In this document: in pieces, positions 1 to 9,704 of the stretch | How the letters are laid out: every line of letters starts with the position of its first letter | Numbering within the stretch: the stretch's first letter is position 1 | Assembly: GCA_963575745.1 (NCBI GenBank) | Contig: CAUYUJ010018542.1 | Coordinates: 51,001 to 115,000 of the forward strand | DNA length: 64,000 nucleotides | Reading direction: 5' to 3' | Source: Prorocentrum cordatum | Taxonomy: Eukaryota; Sar; Dinophyceae; Prorocentrales; Prorocentraceae | Notes under the pieces: generated by a model | The model's database searches: none | What the model saw: the letters and a program-made list of their open reading frames with translations, nothing else | What the model was told of the DNA's origin: nothing | Program-made: the position numbers and the translations under genes

Positions 1-631
1 GAAATCGCCAAATTCGGCAGTCAGCAAGGCGCTCTTGGAGCCGTCCTGGGGTCCTTTGGGGACTATAGCAACACGATGTTGAGATCGTATTGTTTGTTTC
101 AAGATGCCACCAACGAAATGGGGCCTAGTCTGCCGCGCTGGTCGTGTTGGTCTGCCGTGGTCCTGCTCATGTTATGAGGACAACGCCGCTTTGAACAGTA
201 GAAATACTAAACCACCTCTGTCAACATCTGACTTGCTCGAAGATGTCTCAGGCGAAACGCTCATTGTTCATGCACATCGGCAATCCTCGCCCTCATGTTT
301 TGGAGGCTGTCCAAATCGAAACGCTGATTTTGTGAAAGGCGATGCTGCGAACGTGTCAATATTGTGAAGATTGCTCAAGCGAGACGCTGAACAAATCCGC
401 CACCGAACGACCCCGTGCGACCTAATCGGACAAGAACGGGAAGCGCCGCTTTAGTCTATTGGGCGTATTAGGCGAAGAAGAAAAGGAAGGCGAGGACAAC
501 GAGGAGTCGATGACGAGGACGACGTGGCGAACGTGAGGATAGCGCGGCGGAGCATGAGGACAACGAGGAGGAAGAGAAGCACAAGGACGATGACGAAGAG
601 AACGAGGGCGAGTACGAGGACGAATGCGGAG

Positions 632-662
<31 letters not shown>

Positions 663-690
663 GACAGTACGAGGCAATTGGAGAAAGACG
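1..690. other. No gene seen; fragments of dispersed repeat DR1
   Basis: No reading frame here looks coding. Around 240-275 is a decayed copy of the core GATGTCTCAGGCGAAAC, which recurs in better form at 1460, 2000, 3585 and 7745-8070. The piece at 421-445 (GGACAAGAACGGGAAGCG) is the part that follows this core at 1505 and 3625. Positions 630-664 are a short GAC run. Confidence 0.6.
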
Positions 691-1425
691 TTGCTCCTGG
701 CGCCGCGCGGGGTTCTCTTGGGGCCTGTTGGGGGCTTCTTGGGGGCCCCTTGGGTCCTCTTATGGGCTTCTGGGGTCTTCTTGGGCTGTCTGGGCGCGTC
801 GTGGGGTTCTGTGGGAGCTTTCTTAGGCCGTCTCGGCGCTGGGGGCCTCCTGGGGCGCTCCCGGGAGTCTCTTGGGGCCTTCTTGGCCCTTCTTGGGCCG
901 TCTTGGGGTTCTTGTGAGCTGTGTGGGTGGCTCCTAGAGCGTTCTTGGGGGTCTCTGGGGGTCTTCTTGGGGCGCTCTTGGGCGCTCCTGGGGCTCTCCG
1001 GGGCGTCTTTTGGTCCTCCCTTGGGCCGTTGGAAAACACTCCGAGAGCGATTCGAACACGACGTCGACGTCTTGGCGTTATCTTGGACTGTCTTGGCGTT
1101 ATCTTGGACTGTCGTGGGGCTCTGGGGGCCTGATTGGGGCCCGTGGGGAGCATTTTGGGAGCCTCTTGGAGGCTTCTGTGACCCTCTTGGACTCAGGCGT
1201 CTCTCGAGGGTCTGTGGGGGCTCTCTTGGGCTGTCTTGGCGTTCTCTTGGACCGTCTTGGGGCTCTCTTGGCCAGTCCTGGGGCCTCTTCGCGCGCTCGG
1301 GGGGGCCTCTGGGCGCCTCTTGAGGGCCTCTTGGGGTTGTCTTGGGCCGTTTTGGGGGTCCCCTGGGGGGCCTTTGGGGGCTCTCTTGGGCAGTTTTGAG
1401 GCCCTCCGGGAGCGACTCCAAGATA
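690..1425. repeat. Degenerate GGCCTCTTGGGG minisatellite
   Basis: The plus strand is built almost wholly from variants of a 10-13 bp unit such as GGCCTCTTGGGG or TCTTGGGCCGTC. Long frames open in both directions because the unit avoids stops; they are Leu/Gly/Trp-rich one way and Pro/Arg/Lys-rich the other. I regard them as non-coding. The same unit builds the arrays at 1612-1925, 8340-8930, 10835-11365, 12260-12520 and 15330-15840. Confidence 0.75.
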
Positions 1426-1610
1426 ATGCCGGTTCGGAGTCCCCTCCGGAGCCGATTTTTCGAGGATGTCTCGAGCGAAACGGCAATTTGTCCGGAACCT
1501 GACCGGACAAGAACGGGAAGCGCAGTTTTTTATCCACCACGTGCGTCAGAGACCGTATTGGCGAGAACGTCAGAGAACATCCCTGTTGCGTTTCCTGGCT
1601 TCGGCGCCGT
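1411..1610. repeat. Dispersed repeat DR1, copy 1
   Basis: Starts near CCAAGATAATGC, runs through CTCCGGAGCCGATTTTT and GATGTCTCGAGCGAAACGG, and ends with GTATTGGCGAGAACGTCAGAG. The first half recurs at 1940-2034. The second half, including CATCCACCACGTGCGTCAGAG-like sequence, recurs at 3571-3705. It sits at the junction of two minisatellite arrays and has no coding character. Confidence 0.7.
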
Positions 1611-1611
1611 C

Positions 1612-1925
1612 TTGGAGGTATCTTGGACGCTCTTGGGGCTGTCGTAGCCTCTGGCCTCTCGGGGGCCTCTTGGGGGAGTCCCGGGGGGGGCCTTCGGGGG
1701 CTCTATGGGGCGATATGAAGCTCTCAGGGAACTCCTGGAGCCTTTTCGCGCGTTCTGGGGGACTTCTGGCCGCCTCTTTGGAGCCCCTGGGGGGCTTCTT
1801 GGGGGTCTCTTGGGGCGTTTTGGGCGCTCTGGCGGGCCTCTGGCCGCCCCTTGGGGGCCTCTTGGGGGTCTCTTGGGGCGCTCTGGGGGTCCTCTGGGGG
1901 GCCTTCGGGGGCTTTCTTGGGCCGT
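1612..1925. repeat. Degenerate GGCCTCTTGGGG minisatellite
   Basis: Continues the same 10-13 bp unit as the block at 690-1425, in the same orientation. It is separated from that block by DR1 copy 1 and followed by DR1 copy 2. Confidence 0.7.
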
Positions 1926-2034
1926 TTGGAGGCCCTCCGGGAGCGATTCCAAGATAATGCTGCTTCGGAGTCCCCTCCGGAGCCGATTTTTTGAGGACGT
2001 CCCGAGCGAAACGGCCAATTTTCCGGAACACGGC
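1925..2034. repeat. Dispersed repeat DR1, copy 2 (5' half)
   Basis: Carries CCAAGATAATGC, GGAGTCCCCTCCGGAGCCGA and a diverged core GACGTCCCGAGCGAAACGG. It breaks off at CCGGAACA, where the 20-bp minisatellite begins. Copy 1 has CCGGAACC at the same place and continues, so the minisatellite seems to have replaced or invaded the rest. Confidence 0.65.
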
Positions 2035-2160
2035 AGACCACACAGGAGCACGGCAGACCACACAGGACACGGCAGACCCCACGGGAGCACGGCAGACCAC
2101 ACAGGAGCACGGCAAACCACACAAGAGCACGGCAGACCATACAGGAGCACGCCAGACCAT
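2029..2160. repeat. 20-bp minisatellite, CACGGCAGACC orientation
   Basis: About six units of ACACAGGAGCACGGCAGACC, the reverse complement of the unit that fills 4136-4632 and 6106-7530. Confidence 0.85.
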
Positions 2161-2390
2161 TTTGGGGAATCCGTTAACGAAAAATCCCGTGCAGCGCGGC
2201 AACCCATATAGTTAAAGAAAAGATATATTTACTCAAGGATTCAGCCAGAACGTCCCGCTTGCTTGTCGTACCTCGAAGACGCTTCCCGTCATCCGCCAAC
2301 GAGTTTCGGGATGGAGCCCGTACCCCTTAGTTAGAGAACCGCCAACGAGTTTCGGGATGGAGCCCGTACCCCTTAGTTAGAGAATCTCTC
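2161..2390. repeat. Dispersed repeat DR2 with a 43-bp tandem duplication
   Basis: At 2228-2300 lies the DR2 core TTCAGCCAGAACGTCCCGC, running into GACGCTTCCCGTCATCCGCC. The following segment, from CCGCCAACGAGTTTCGGGAT to CTTAGTTAGAGAA, is present twice back to back (about 2298-2340 and 2341-2383). DR2 is best represented at 9725-10400. Confidence 0.75.
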
Positions 2391-2455
2391 TCCCTCTCTA
2401 TCTCTCTATGTCTCTCTCTTTCTCTGGCTTTAAGCCCCCAAAGCTTCAGCTTCAG

Positions 2456-2590
2456 CACGGCAGACCAGAACAGCAGACCCGCACGGCAGACCAGCACAAC
2501 ACACCGACACGGCAGACGAGCACGGCAGTCCGGCACGGCAGACCAGCACGGCAGACCAGCACGGCAGCCCATAGGAACATAGCAGACCAG
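2456..2590. repeat. 20-bp minisatellite block
   Basis: Shortened units of CACGGCAGACCAG in the CACGGCAGACC orientation. Preceded by a CT-rich tract at 2384-2425. Confidence 0.75.
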
Positions 2591-2625
2591 ATCATGTCAT
2601 TGACGCTGCTGTTGTTGGTGATGAT

Positions 2626-2735
2626 CATGTTGCTGCTGATGGTGATGGTGATGCGTACGATGATGATAATGATGATGATGAGGAGGAGGAGGATGATGAT
2701 GATGAGTATGAGTATGAGTATGGTGATGATGATGG

Positions 2736-2791
<56 letters not shown>
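2626..2791. repeat. (GAT)n microsatellite
   Basis: GAT/ATG triplets, imperfect at the left and pure from about 2735 to 2790. Met-only or Ile-only frames across it are artefacts. Confidence 0.9.
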
Positions 2792-2792
<1 letters not shown>

Positions 2793-2917
2793 CTTCTCGG
2801 GGTGTGCTTGGGAGATGTTGGGGTCCTCTGGAGAGCCTTTGGACTAGCAGTTTAAATCTGCGTAGCCGTTGTAACCCGACTCTCGTTTTCTTCATCGGTC
2901 TGACCGGTTTATCAGCT

Positions 2918-3080
2918 TACACGGCACAGCGCAGCAACACGACAGACGGCAGCAGCACGGCAGACCAGGAAGGCAGACCACAGGAGCACGGCAGACCAGA
3001 ACGGCAGACCAGAACGGCAGACCGCAGGAGCACGGCAGAGCAGCACAGCTGACCACAGGAGAACGGCAGACCAGCACAGC
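2918..3080. repeat. 20-bp minisatellite block
   Basis: Imperfect CACGGCAGACCA units in the reverse orientation, spaced irregularly. Followed to 3300 by non-coding sequence containing two similar stretches (TTGAGGGCACTCT at about 3158 and 3281). Confidence 0.7.
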
Positions 3081-3297
3081 GTTGTTGCAGCAGACGGTGC
3101 TGATACACTCTTAATTTATTGAACACGTCCCCAGCGAAATCGTCATGGTCGGCCGTATTGAGGGCACTCTGCGGGTCATCTTTGGGCCGATTTTGTTTTT
3201 GGGGGGCCGTACTGATGCCCTCAAAAACGATTCCAAGACGACGTTAGACTCATTGTTTGTTTGATGATTGTTCGGCCGTCTTGAGGGCACTCTTAGG

Positions 3298-3570
3298 GCA
3301 TAGTCTGCCGTGCTCCTCGTCTTGGTCTGCCGTGCTCCTCGTCTTGGTCATCCTTTCCGTCGTCTTGAGGGCGCTCTTGGTGCCTGGTCTGCCGTGCTCC
3401 TCGTCTTGGTCTGCCGTGCTCCTCTCGGTTTCAGTGCCTGGTCTGCCGTGCTCCTCGTCTTGGTCTGCCGTGCTCCTCTCGGTTCCTGCGCGCGGTCTGC
3501 CGTGCTCCTGTGGGGAGCACGGCAGACCACAGGAGCACGGCAGACCACACAGGAGCACGGCAGACCACAC
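3298..3570. repeat. 20-bp minisatellite with orientation flip
   Basis: From 3303 to about 3511 the unit reads TCTGCCGTGCTCCT. At about 3514 it turns to AGGAGCACGGCAGACC. The junction makes a near-perfect inverted repeat able to fold into a hairpin. The same flip is repeated at 7567-7735 with related flanks (TTCGGCCGTCTTGAGGGC). Confidence 0.8.
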
Positions 3571-3705
3571 CTCGATTTTTGGAGGATGTCTCGAGCGAAA
3601 TGGCCATTTTGGGGAACCTGACCGGACAAGAACGGGAAGCGCCGTTTTTTATCTACCACGTGCGTCAGAGACCGTATTGGCGAGAACGTCAGAGAAACCC
3701 ATAAA
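3571..3705. repeat. Dispersed repeat DR1, copy 3
   Basis: Contains GATGTCTCGAGCGAAATGG, then CTGACCGGACAAGAACGGGA and CGTATTGGCGAGAACGTCAG, matching copy 1 at 1455-1595. Confidence 0.75.
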
Positions 3706-4134
3706 CGCAACAGAACAGACTAAATGGTGGCCTGCCGCGCTGGTCTGTCGAGGTAGTCTGCTGCCCTGGCCACATCATGGTGTCGACACCGTGCTTTTCT
3801 CTCGGCCACGCGGGCCCCCACCCGTTGTCGCCCAGCCTACTTTTTCTGTTCCAGCCTGTCTTGTCTTTTGTTTGTCCGTCGTCGTCGTCGCGTGCCTTTC
3901 CTTTGTCGTGGTCGTCGTTTTCATTATAATCGTCCGCTGTTGCCGTTCTCGCTGTCGCCGTCGTTATCATTTTATGATTGCGGTCGTTTTTCTGATTGTT
4001 TTTTTGTTGTTGGATTCCGTGTTCGGTTGGTTTTTGTGTTATGTTTGTGGTCGTTTTCTGTCATCGTTTTTTGTCGTAATTTTCGAGATCGTTATTGACG
4101 AAGACGACGACGACGACGATGACGACGACGACGA
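3706..4134. other. No gene seen; GTC/GAC-rich
   Basis: Low-complexity TCGTCGTCG and TTTTTGTT stretches, ending in a GAC run (4098-4134) that leads directly into the minisatellite. No coding character seen. Confidence 0.55.
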
Positions 4135-4135
4135 T

Positions 4136-4632
4136 CTGCCGTGCTTCTGTGGCGTCTGCGGTGCTCCTGTGGTCTGCCGTGCTCCTTCTTGGTTTGCCGT
4201 GCTCCTGTGTGGTCTGCCGTGCTCCTGTGCGGTCTTCCGTGCTCCTGTGGTCTGCCGTGCTCCTTTGGGGTCTGCCGTGCTCCTGTGGAGTTTGCCGTGC
4301 GAACGTGTGGTCTGCCGTGCTCCTGTGTGGTCTGGCGTGCTCCTGTATGGTCTGCCGTGCTCTTGTGTGGTTTGCCGTGCTCCTGTGTGGTCTGCCGTGC
4401 TCCCGTGGGGTCTGCCGTGTCCTGTGTGGTCTGCCGTGCTCCTGTGTGGTCTGCCGTGCTCCTGTGTGGTCTGCCGTGCTCCTTCTTGGTCTGCCGTGCT
4501 CATGTGCGGTCTGCCGTGCTCCTGTGCGGTCTGCCGTGCGAACGTGTGGACTGCCGTGCTCATTTGGGGTCTGCCTTGCTCCTTTGTGGTTTGCCGCGCT
4601 CCTGTGTGGTCTGCCGTGCTCCTGTGTGGTCA
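4136..4632. repeat. 20-bp minisatellite, GGTCTGCCGTGCTCC orientation
   Basis: About 25 units of GGTCTGCCGTGCTCCTGTGT with single-base variants and occasional shorter units. Frames through it give endless Cys-Arg-Ala-Pro-Val or Leu-Pro-Cys-Ser strings and are not proteins. Confidence 0.9.
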
Positions 4633-4784
4633 GCAGACCCAGGGCTGAGGGAAGGCTGGAGCAGTGCTCTGGTGGTCCTTCACCCGCCCAGCTCCGTCCC
4701 CTCCCACTCTGGACCGATCTTGCGGGAAGCTGGCTTGTGGCAGCGCATCGCGCGTCGGCCGCCAGCCCAGGTGCCGGCCCGGGC

Positions 4785-6105
4785 GTTCGGTTCGAGCGCC
4801 GGCCTGGGTGCCGGAATCGGCCCGGAAGGGGTTCCAGGGCGCCGGGAGCAGAAAATCAATATTTTCGAAAGAAAAATATGTCTTGGAGTGGCCTTTTTTC
4901 CGCACCGCCTCGGAATTCAATTTTCCGGCGCCGGCCGGCGCCGGAACCGGCCCGGGCGCTGGCCCGAGTGCTGGCCCAGGCGTTCGGCTCGAGCGCCGGC
5001 CCGGGTGCCGGAAGCGGCCCGGAAGGGGTTCCAGGGCGCCGGGAGCAGAAAATCAATATTTTCGAAAGAAAAATATGTCTTGGAGTGGCCTTTTTTCCGC
5101 ACCGCCTCGGAATTCAATTTTCCGGCGCCGGCCGGCGCCGGAACCGGCCCGGGCGCTGGCCCGGGTGCTGGCCCAGGCGTTCGGCTCGAGCGCCGGCCCG
5201 GGTGCCGGAAGCGGCCCGGAAGGGGTTCCCGGGCGCCGGGAGCAGAAAATCAATATTTTCGAAAGAAAAATATGTCTTGGAGTGGCCTTTTTTCGGCACC
5301 GCCTCGGAATTCAATTTTCCGGCGCCGGCCGGCGCCGGAACCGGCCCGGGCGCTGGCCCGGGTGCTGGCCCAGGCGTTCGGCTCGAGCGCCGGCCCGGGT
5401 GCCGGAAGCGGCCCGGAAGGGGTTCCCGGGCGCCGGGAGCAGAAAATCAATATTTTCGAAAGAAAAATATGTCTTGGAGTGGCCTTTTTTCGGCACCGCC
5501 TCGGAATTCAATTTTCCGGCGCCGGCCGGCGCCGGAACCGGCCCGGGCGCTGGCCCGGGTGCTGGCCCGGGCGTTTGGCTCGAGCGCCGGCCCGGGTGCC
5601 AGAAGCGGCCCGGAAGGGGTTCCCGGGCGCCGGGAGCAGAAAATCAATATTTTCGAAAGAAAAATATGTCTTGGAGTGGCCTTTTTTCCGCACAGCCTCG
5701 GAACCAGCCCGGGCGCTGGCCCGAGTGCTAGCCCAGGCGTTCGGCTCGAGCGCCGGCCCGGGTGCCCGAAGCGGCCCGGAAGGGGTTCCCGGGCGCCGGG
5801 AGCAAAAAATCAATATTTTCGAAAGAAAAATATGTCTTGGAGTGGCCTTTTTTCGGCACCGCCTCGGAATTCAATTTTCCGCCGCCGGCCGGCGCCGGAA
5901 CCGGCCCGGGCGCTGGCCCGGGTGGTGGCCCGGGCGTTTGGCTCGAGCGCCGGCCCGGGTACCGGGAGCGGCCCGGAAGGGGTTCCCGGGCGCCGGGAGC
6001 AGAAAATCAATATTTTCGTAAGAAAAATATGTCTTGGAGTGGCCTTTTTTCAGCACCGCCTCGAAATTCAATTTTCCGGCGCCGGCCAGCGCCGGAACCG
6101 GCCCA
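4785..6105. repeat. 197-bp satellite array, about seven units
   Basis: The landmark GAAAATCAATATTTTCG occurs at 4851, 5048, 5245, 5442, 5639, 5805 (first base changed) and 6002. The spacing is 197 bp except for one step of 166. Each unit has an AT-rich half (around AATATTTTCG, AAAAATATGTCTTGG) and a very GC-rich half (CGCCGGCCGGCGCCGG palindrome, CGGCTCGAGCGCCGG). The short unit lacks about 31 bp that include the palindrome. The array, with unique flank 4633-4784, lies inside the 20-bp minisatellite field, which resumes at 6106. Confidence 0.93.
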
Positions 6106-7530
6106 GGCTGCCGTGCTCCTGTGTGGTCAGCCGTGCTCCTGAGGCGTCTACGGTGCTCTTTTGGGGTCTGCCGTACTCATTTGGGGTCTGCCGTGCTCCT
6201 GTGGTCGGCCGTGCTCATTCGGGGTCTGCCGCGCGCCTGTGAGATCTGCCGTGCTCCTGTTGGGGAAACGCCAGCGGCGTTCGGGGTACAACAAAAAGGC
6301 GCGTTTATGTTGTACCCGCGCGCGGTCTGCCGTGCTCCTGTGGGTTCCGCCGTGCTCCTGTGGCGTCTGCCGTGCTCCTGTGGCGTCTGCCGGGCTCCTG
6401 TGTGGTCTGCCGTGCTCCTTTGTGGTCTGCCGTGCTCCTGTGGAGTCTGCCGTGCTCCTGTGTGGTCTGCCGTGCTCTTGTGGTCTGCCGTGCTCATTTG
6501 GGATTTGCCGTGCTCATGTGGGGTCTGCCGTACTCCTGTGTGGTCTGCCGTGCTCCGGTGGTCTGCCGTGCTCCTTTGGGGTCTGCCTTGCTACTGTGGG
6601 GTCTGCCGTGCTCCTGTGTGGTCTGCCGTGCTCCTGTGGTTTGCCTTGCTCCTGTGTGGTCTGCCGTGCTCCTTTTGGGTCTGCTCTGCCGTGCTCCTGT
6701 GGGGTCTGCCGTGCTCCTGTGGGGTCTGCCGTGCTCTTGTGGGGTCTGCCGTGCTCTTGTGTGGTCTGCCGTGCTCCTTTGTGGTCTGCCGTGCTCCTGT
6801 GGTCTGCCGTGGGGTCTGCCGTGCTCCTGTGGGGTCTGCCGTGCTCCTGTGGGTTCCGCCGTGCTCCTGTGGCGTCTGCCGTGCTCCTGTGGCGTCTGCC
6901 GGGCTCCTGTGTGGTCTGCCGTGCTCCTTTGTGGTCTGCCGTGCTCCTGTGGAGTCTGCCGTGCTCCTGTGTGGTCTGCCGTGCTCTTGTGGTCTGCCGT
7001 GCTCATTTGGGATTTGCCGTGCTCATGTGGGGTCTGCCGTACTCCTGTGTGGTCTGCCGTGCTCCGGTGGTCTGCCGTGCTCCTTTGGGGTCTGCCTTGC
7101 TACTGTGGGGTCTGCCGTGCTCCTGTGTGGTCTGCCGTGCTCCTGTGGTTTGCCTTGCTCCTGTGTGGTCTGCCGTGCTCCTTTTGGGTCTGCTCTGCCG
7201 TGCTCCTGTGGGGTCTGCCGTGCTCCTGTGGGGTCTGCCGTGCTCTTGTGGGGTCTGCCGTGCTCTTGTGTGGTCTGCCGTGCTCCTTTGTGGTCTGCCG
7301 TGCTCCTGTGTGGTCTGCCGTGCTCCTGTGGGGTCTGCCGTGCTCTTGTGGGTCTGCCGTGCTCTTGTGTGGTCTGCCGTGTCCTTTGTGGTCTGCCGTG
7401 CTCCTCTGCCGTGCTCCTGTGTGGTCTGCCGTGCTCCTGTGTGGCCTGCCGTGCTCTTGTGTGGTCTGCCGTGCTCCTGTTGGTCTGCCGTGCTCTTCTG
7501 TGGTCTGCCGTGTTCCTATGGGGTCTGCCG
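6106..7530. repeat. 20-bp minisatellite with large internal duplication
   Basis: More than 60 units of GGTCTGCCGTGCTCCTGTGT and variants. The stretch from about 6330 to 6801 is repeated essentially base for base at about 6839-7310 (offset 509 bp). Shared odd variants prove the copy, for example GGGTTCCGCC at 6342 and 6851 and CTGCTCTGCC at 6681 and 7190. A short unrelated insert with AACGCCAGCGGCGTT lies at about 6266-6320. Confidence 0.9.
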
Positions 7531-7559
7531 TTGTTCGGCCGTCTTGAGGGCACTCTTAG

Positions 7560-7735
7560 GGCATAGTCTGCCGTGCTCCTCGTCTTGGTCATCCTTTCCG
7601 TCGTCTTCAGGGAGCACGGCAGACCGCGCGTAGGAACCGAGAGGAGCACGGCAGACCGCGCGTAGGAACCGAGAGGAGCACGGCAGACCACAGGAGCACG
7701 GCAGACCACACAGGAGCACGGCAGACCACACCTCG
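7560..7735. repeat. 20-bp minisatellite with orientation flip
   Basis: Forward units at 7567-7605 change to reverse units from 7608 (GGAGCACGGCAGACCGCGCG, twice), repeating the flip seen at 3514. A further reverse and forward pair sits at 7766-7803. Confidence 0.75.
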
Positions 7736-8160
7736 ATTTTTTGAGGATGTCTCGAGCGAAATGCAGGTGGTCTGCCGTGCTCCACACGGGAGCACGGCAG
7801 ACCACCGTCTCATTTTCTGAGGACGTCCCGAGCGAAAACGTCATTTTTAACACGGGAGGTTCTAAAACACCTCTGTCGGCATCTCATTTTGTCGAGGATG
7901 TCTCGAGCGAAACGCTCATTTTTCATGCATAACAAAATTTTTTGATATTTTTCAACATCCCGATTTTTTGAGGATGTCTCGAGCGAAACCGTCATTTTTG
8001 ACATAAGACGTCTTAAACGATAGCCTCCAACACCTCGATTTTTCGAGGATGTCTCGAGCGAAATGGCCATTTTGGGGAATCCGCCAACGAATGGCCCCGT
8101 GCACCCCCGCAACCCATAGATATAAAGATATATCCGCCGATCCGGCGTGTGAGTTTCAAG
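7728..8160. repeat. DR1-core tandem repeats, about 75 bp period
   Basis: Five copies of a unit with the core GAGGATGTCTCGAGCGAAA, near 7743, 7818 (diverged), 7896, 7972 and 8045, spaced 73-78 bp. In several the core is preceded by CTCGATTTTTTGAGG, itself a small inverted repeat. The end (CAACCCATAGATATAAAGA) matches DR2 at 9820-9840. Confidence 0.75.
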
Positions 8161-8194
8161 GAGTCTCAGCTACAGCCTCGAGGCTGAGCTTCAG

Positions 8195-8335
8195 CCTCTG
8201 GGGGGGTCGCCGGGGTGGCTCTGCCGGGGAAGGGGGGGTGGGGGGGGGGGGGGGGGTGCGAGTTTCCGGCGAACCCCGGGGCCGCTCCGGGGGAGTGGAA
8301 GATAGGGGGGGGGGGGGCGCCATGCTCCGCTTTTT
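8195..8335. other. G-run-rich stretch, no gene
   Basis: Several G homopolymers of 7-13 bases on the plus strand between GC-rich words. Frames are Gly- or Pro-rich filler. Confidence 0.6.
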
Positions 8336-8339
8336 CCGG

Positions 8340-8930
8340 CGCTTTGGAGGAGGGGGGGGGCCCAAGAGACCCCCAAGGGGTTCCAAGAGGGCCCCGAGTC
8401 GCCGAAAAATCGCTCCAAGACGCCCGAGATGGCCTCCAGACGGCCCAAGGTGTCTCCAAGACGCCCCAAGAAGCTTCCAAGAGGCCTCCCAAGAGGGCCC
8501 CAAGAGGCCAGAATCGTTGATTTTCATTGGTTTTCTCAGGGTTTTTAGCGTTCTTGCCTTTTCGGGCGTCCGACGCTCGAAGACGGCCCAAGAGGCCCCC
8601 AAGTCCGTCCCAAGACGGCCCACGATGCTTCCAACACGGCCCAAGAGAGCCCCAAGACGGCCCAAGAGGGCCCCAAGACGGCCCAAGAGGGCCTCTGGAC
8701 AGCCCAAGAAGGCCCCAAGAGAGCCCCAAGAGGGGCCCAAGAGGGGGACCACGAACCGAAAGAACCGAGCTTTCCGCCCCAAGAGGCCCCCAGGAGGCCC
8801 CAAGAGACCCCCAAGGGGCCCCAAGAAGCCCACAAGAGGCCCAAAAGAGGTTCCAAGAGGCCCCAAAACAGCTCCCCAGAGGCCTCCAGACTGCCTCCGG
8901 CAGGCCCCCGGTTTCTTCCGCGGCACCGCC
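8340..8930. repeat. CCCAAGAGGCCCC cassette, copy 1
   Basis: Two arms of decayed CCCAAGAGGCCCC/CCAAGACGGCC units. Between them is a non-repetitive anchor at about 8511-8580 (ATCGTTGATTTTCATTGG ... TTTTCGGGCGTCCGACGCTC). A second anchor at 8750-8785 reads CACGAACCGAAAGAACCGAG. Copy 2 at 10835-11365 has the same two anchors in the same order, so this is a dispersed cassette rather than a random minisatellite. Confidence 0.75.
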
Positions 8931-9080
8931 CAGGGCGCCACCGGCAGGATGTCCTCCGTCTCATCGTTTTCCTTCAAGTTATCGCCTCTTCCTCATTCTC
9001 CTCCTCCTCCTCTGCGACCTCACTCCTATCCCTCAACGATCGCGTCACCGAGTGCCTCTTCTTTGAAACATCCTCGCTCT
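8931..9080. other. CT-rich stretch, no gene
   Basis: CTCCTC-rich sequence leading into the ACAT microsatellite. Nothing coding recognised. Confidence 0.5.
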
Positions 9081-9345
9081 TCAAACGCACATCCATACAC
9101 ACATGCATACATACCTACATTTAAACACATTTGCATACATAGAAAAACAATCTTCCAGACATACATACTTACATTCACACACATACACACATATTATCAT
9201 ACACACATACAAACATACATACAAACTAAATACATACATACGCGCACAAGCATACATACATACATACGTACCTACACACAGGCACACATGATCAATGCAT
9301 GCATACATGCATGCACGCGTACATACACACACATATATCGTGAAA
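9080..9345. repeat. (ACAT/CATA)n microsatellite
   Basis: Imperfect ACATACAT tetranucleotide tract with CACA interruptions. The reverse orientation of the same repeat fills 15995-16665. Confidence 0.9.
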
Positions 9346-9404
9346 CTCACCGCGTGCTCGAAACTTGAGAGAGACCGCGGGAAGTCGAGAGAAGCCGCGG
9401 AACG

Positions 9405-9455
9405 AGGCCTCTACTACTACTACCACTACTACCACAACCACTACTACTACTACTA

Positions 9456-9490
<35 letters not shown>

Positions 9491-9491
9491 G

Positions 9492-9533
<42 letters not shown>

Positions 9534-9540
9534 GTACTAC
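9405..9540. repeat. (ACT)n microsatellite
   Basis: CTA/ACT triplets with a few CAC and GCT interruptions, pure from about 9450 to 9530. Thr-, Tyr- or Val-only frames are artefacts. Confidence 0.92.
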
Positions 9541-9704
9541 AGGAGCGTTTCCCAACTAGTATGTGTGTGTGGGTGATGCTGTGTGCGCATGTCTGCGGCG
9601 CAGGTTAAGTGGTGTGACTGTGTGTGTGCGTTTGAGTGTGCGCCCATAATTTCTGCGTCTGGAGAATAACCCCGAGCGACCCGGATCGGCGGCACTGGCC
9701 GAAG

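Noticed and set aside
4785-6105. CRISPR array
   Set aside because: Repeats are 197 bp and contiguous without unique spacers, and the genome is eukaryotic in character.
4095-6242. Very long open frames (over 600 codons) across 4.1-7.6 kb
   Set aside because: They run through the 20-bp minisatellite and the 197-bp satellite. The unit lacks stops in several frames on both strands and the products are pure repeats with no protein-like composition.
3590-8080. GCCATTTTGGGG as a relict dinoflagellate spliced leader
   Set aside because: It shares about ten bases with the middle of the leader (GCCATTTTGG) at 3601 and 8063, but the following CTCAAG is absent and the words belong to the DR1 repeat. 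No full leader found on either strand by eye.
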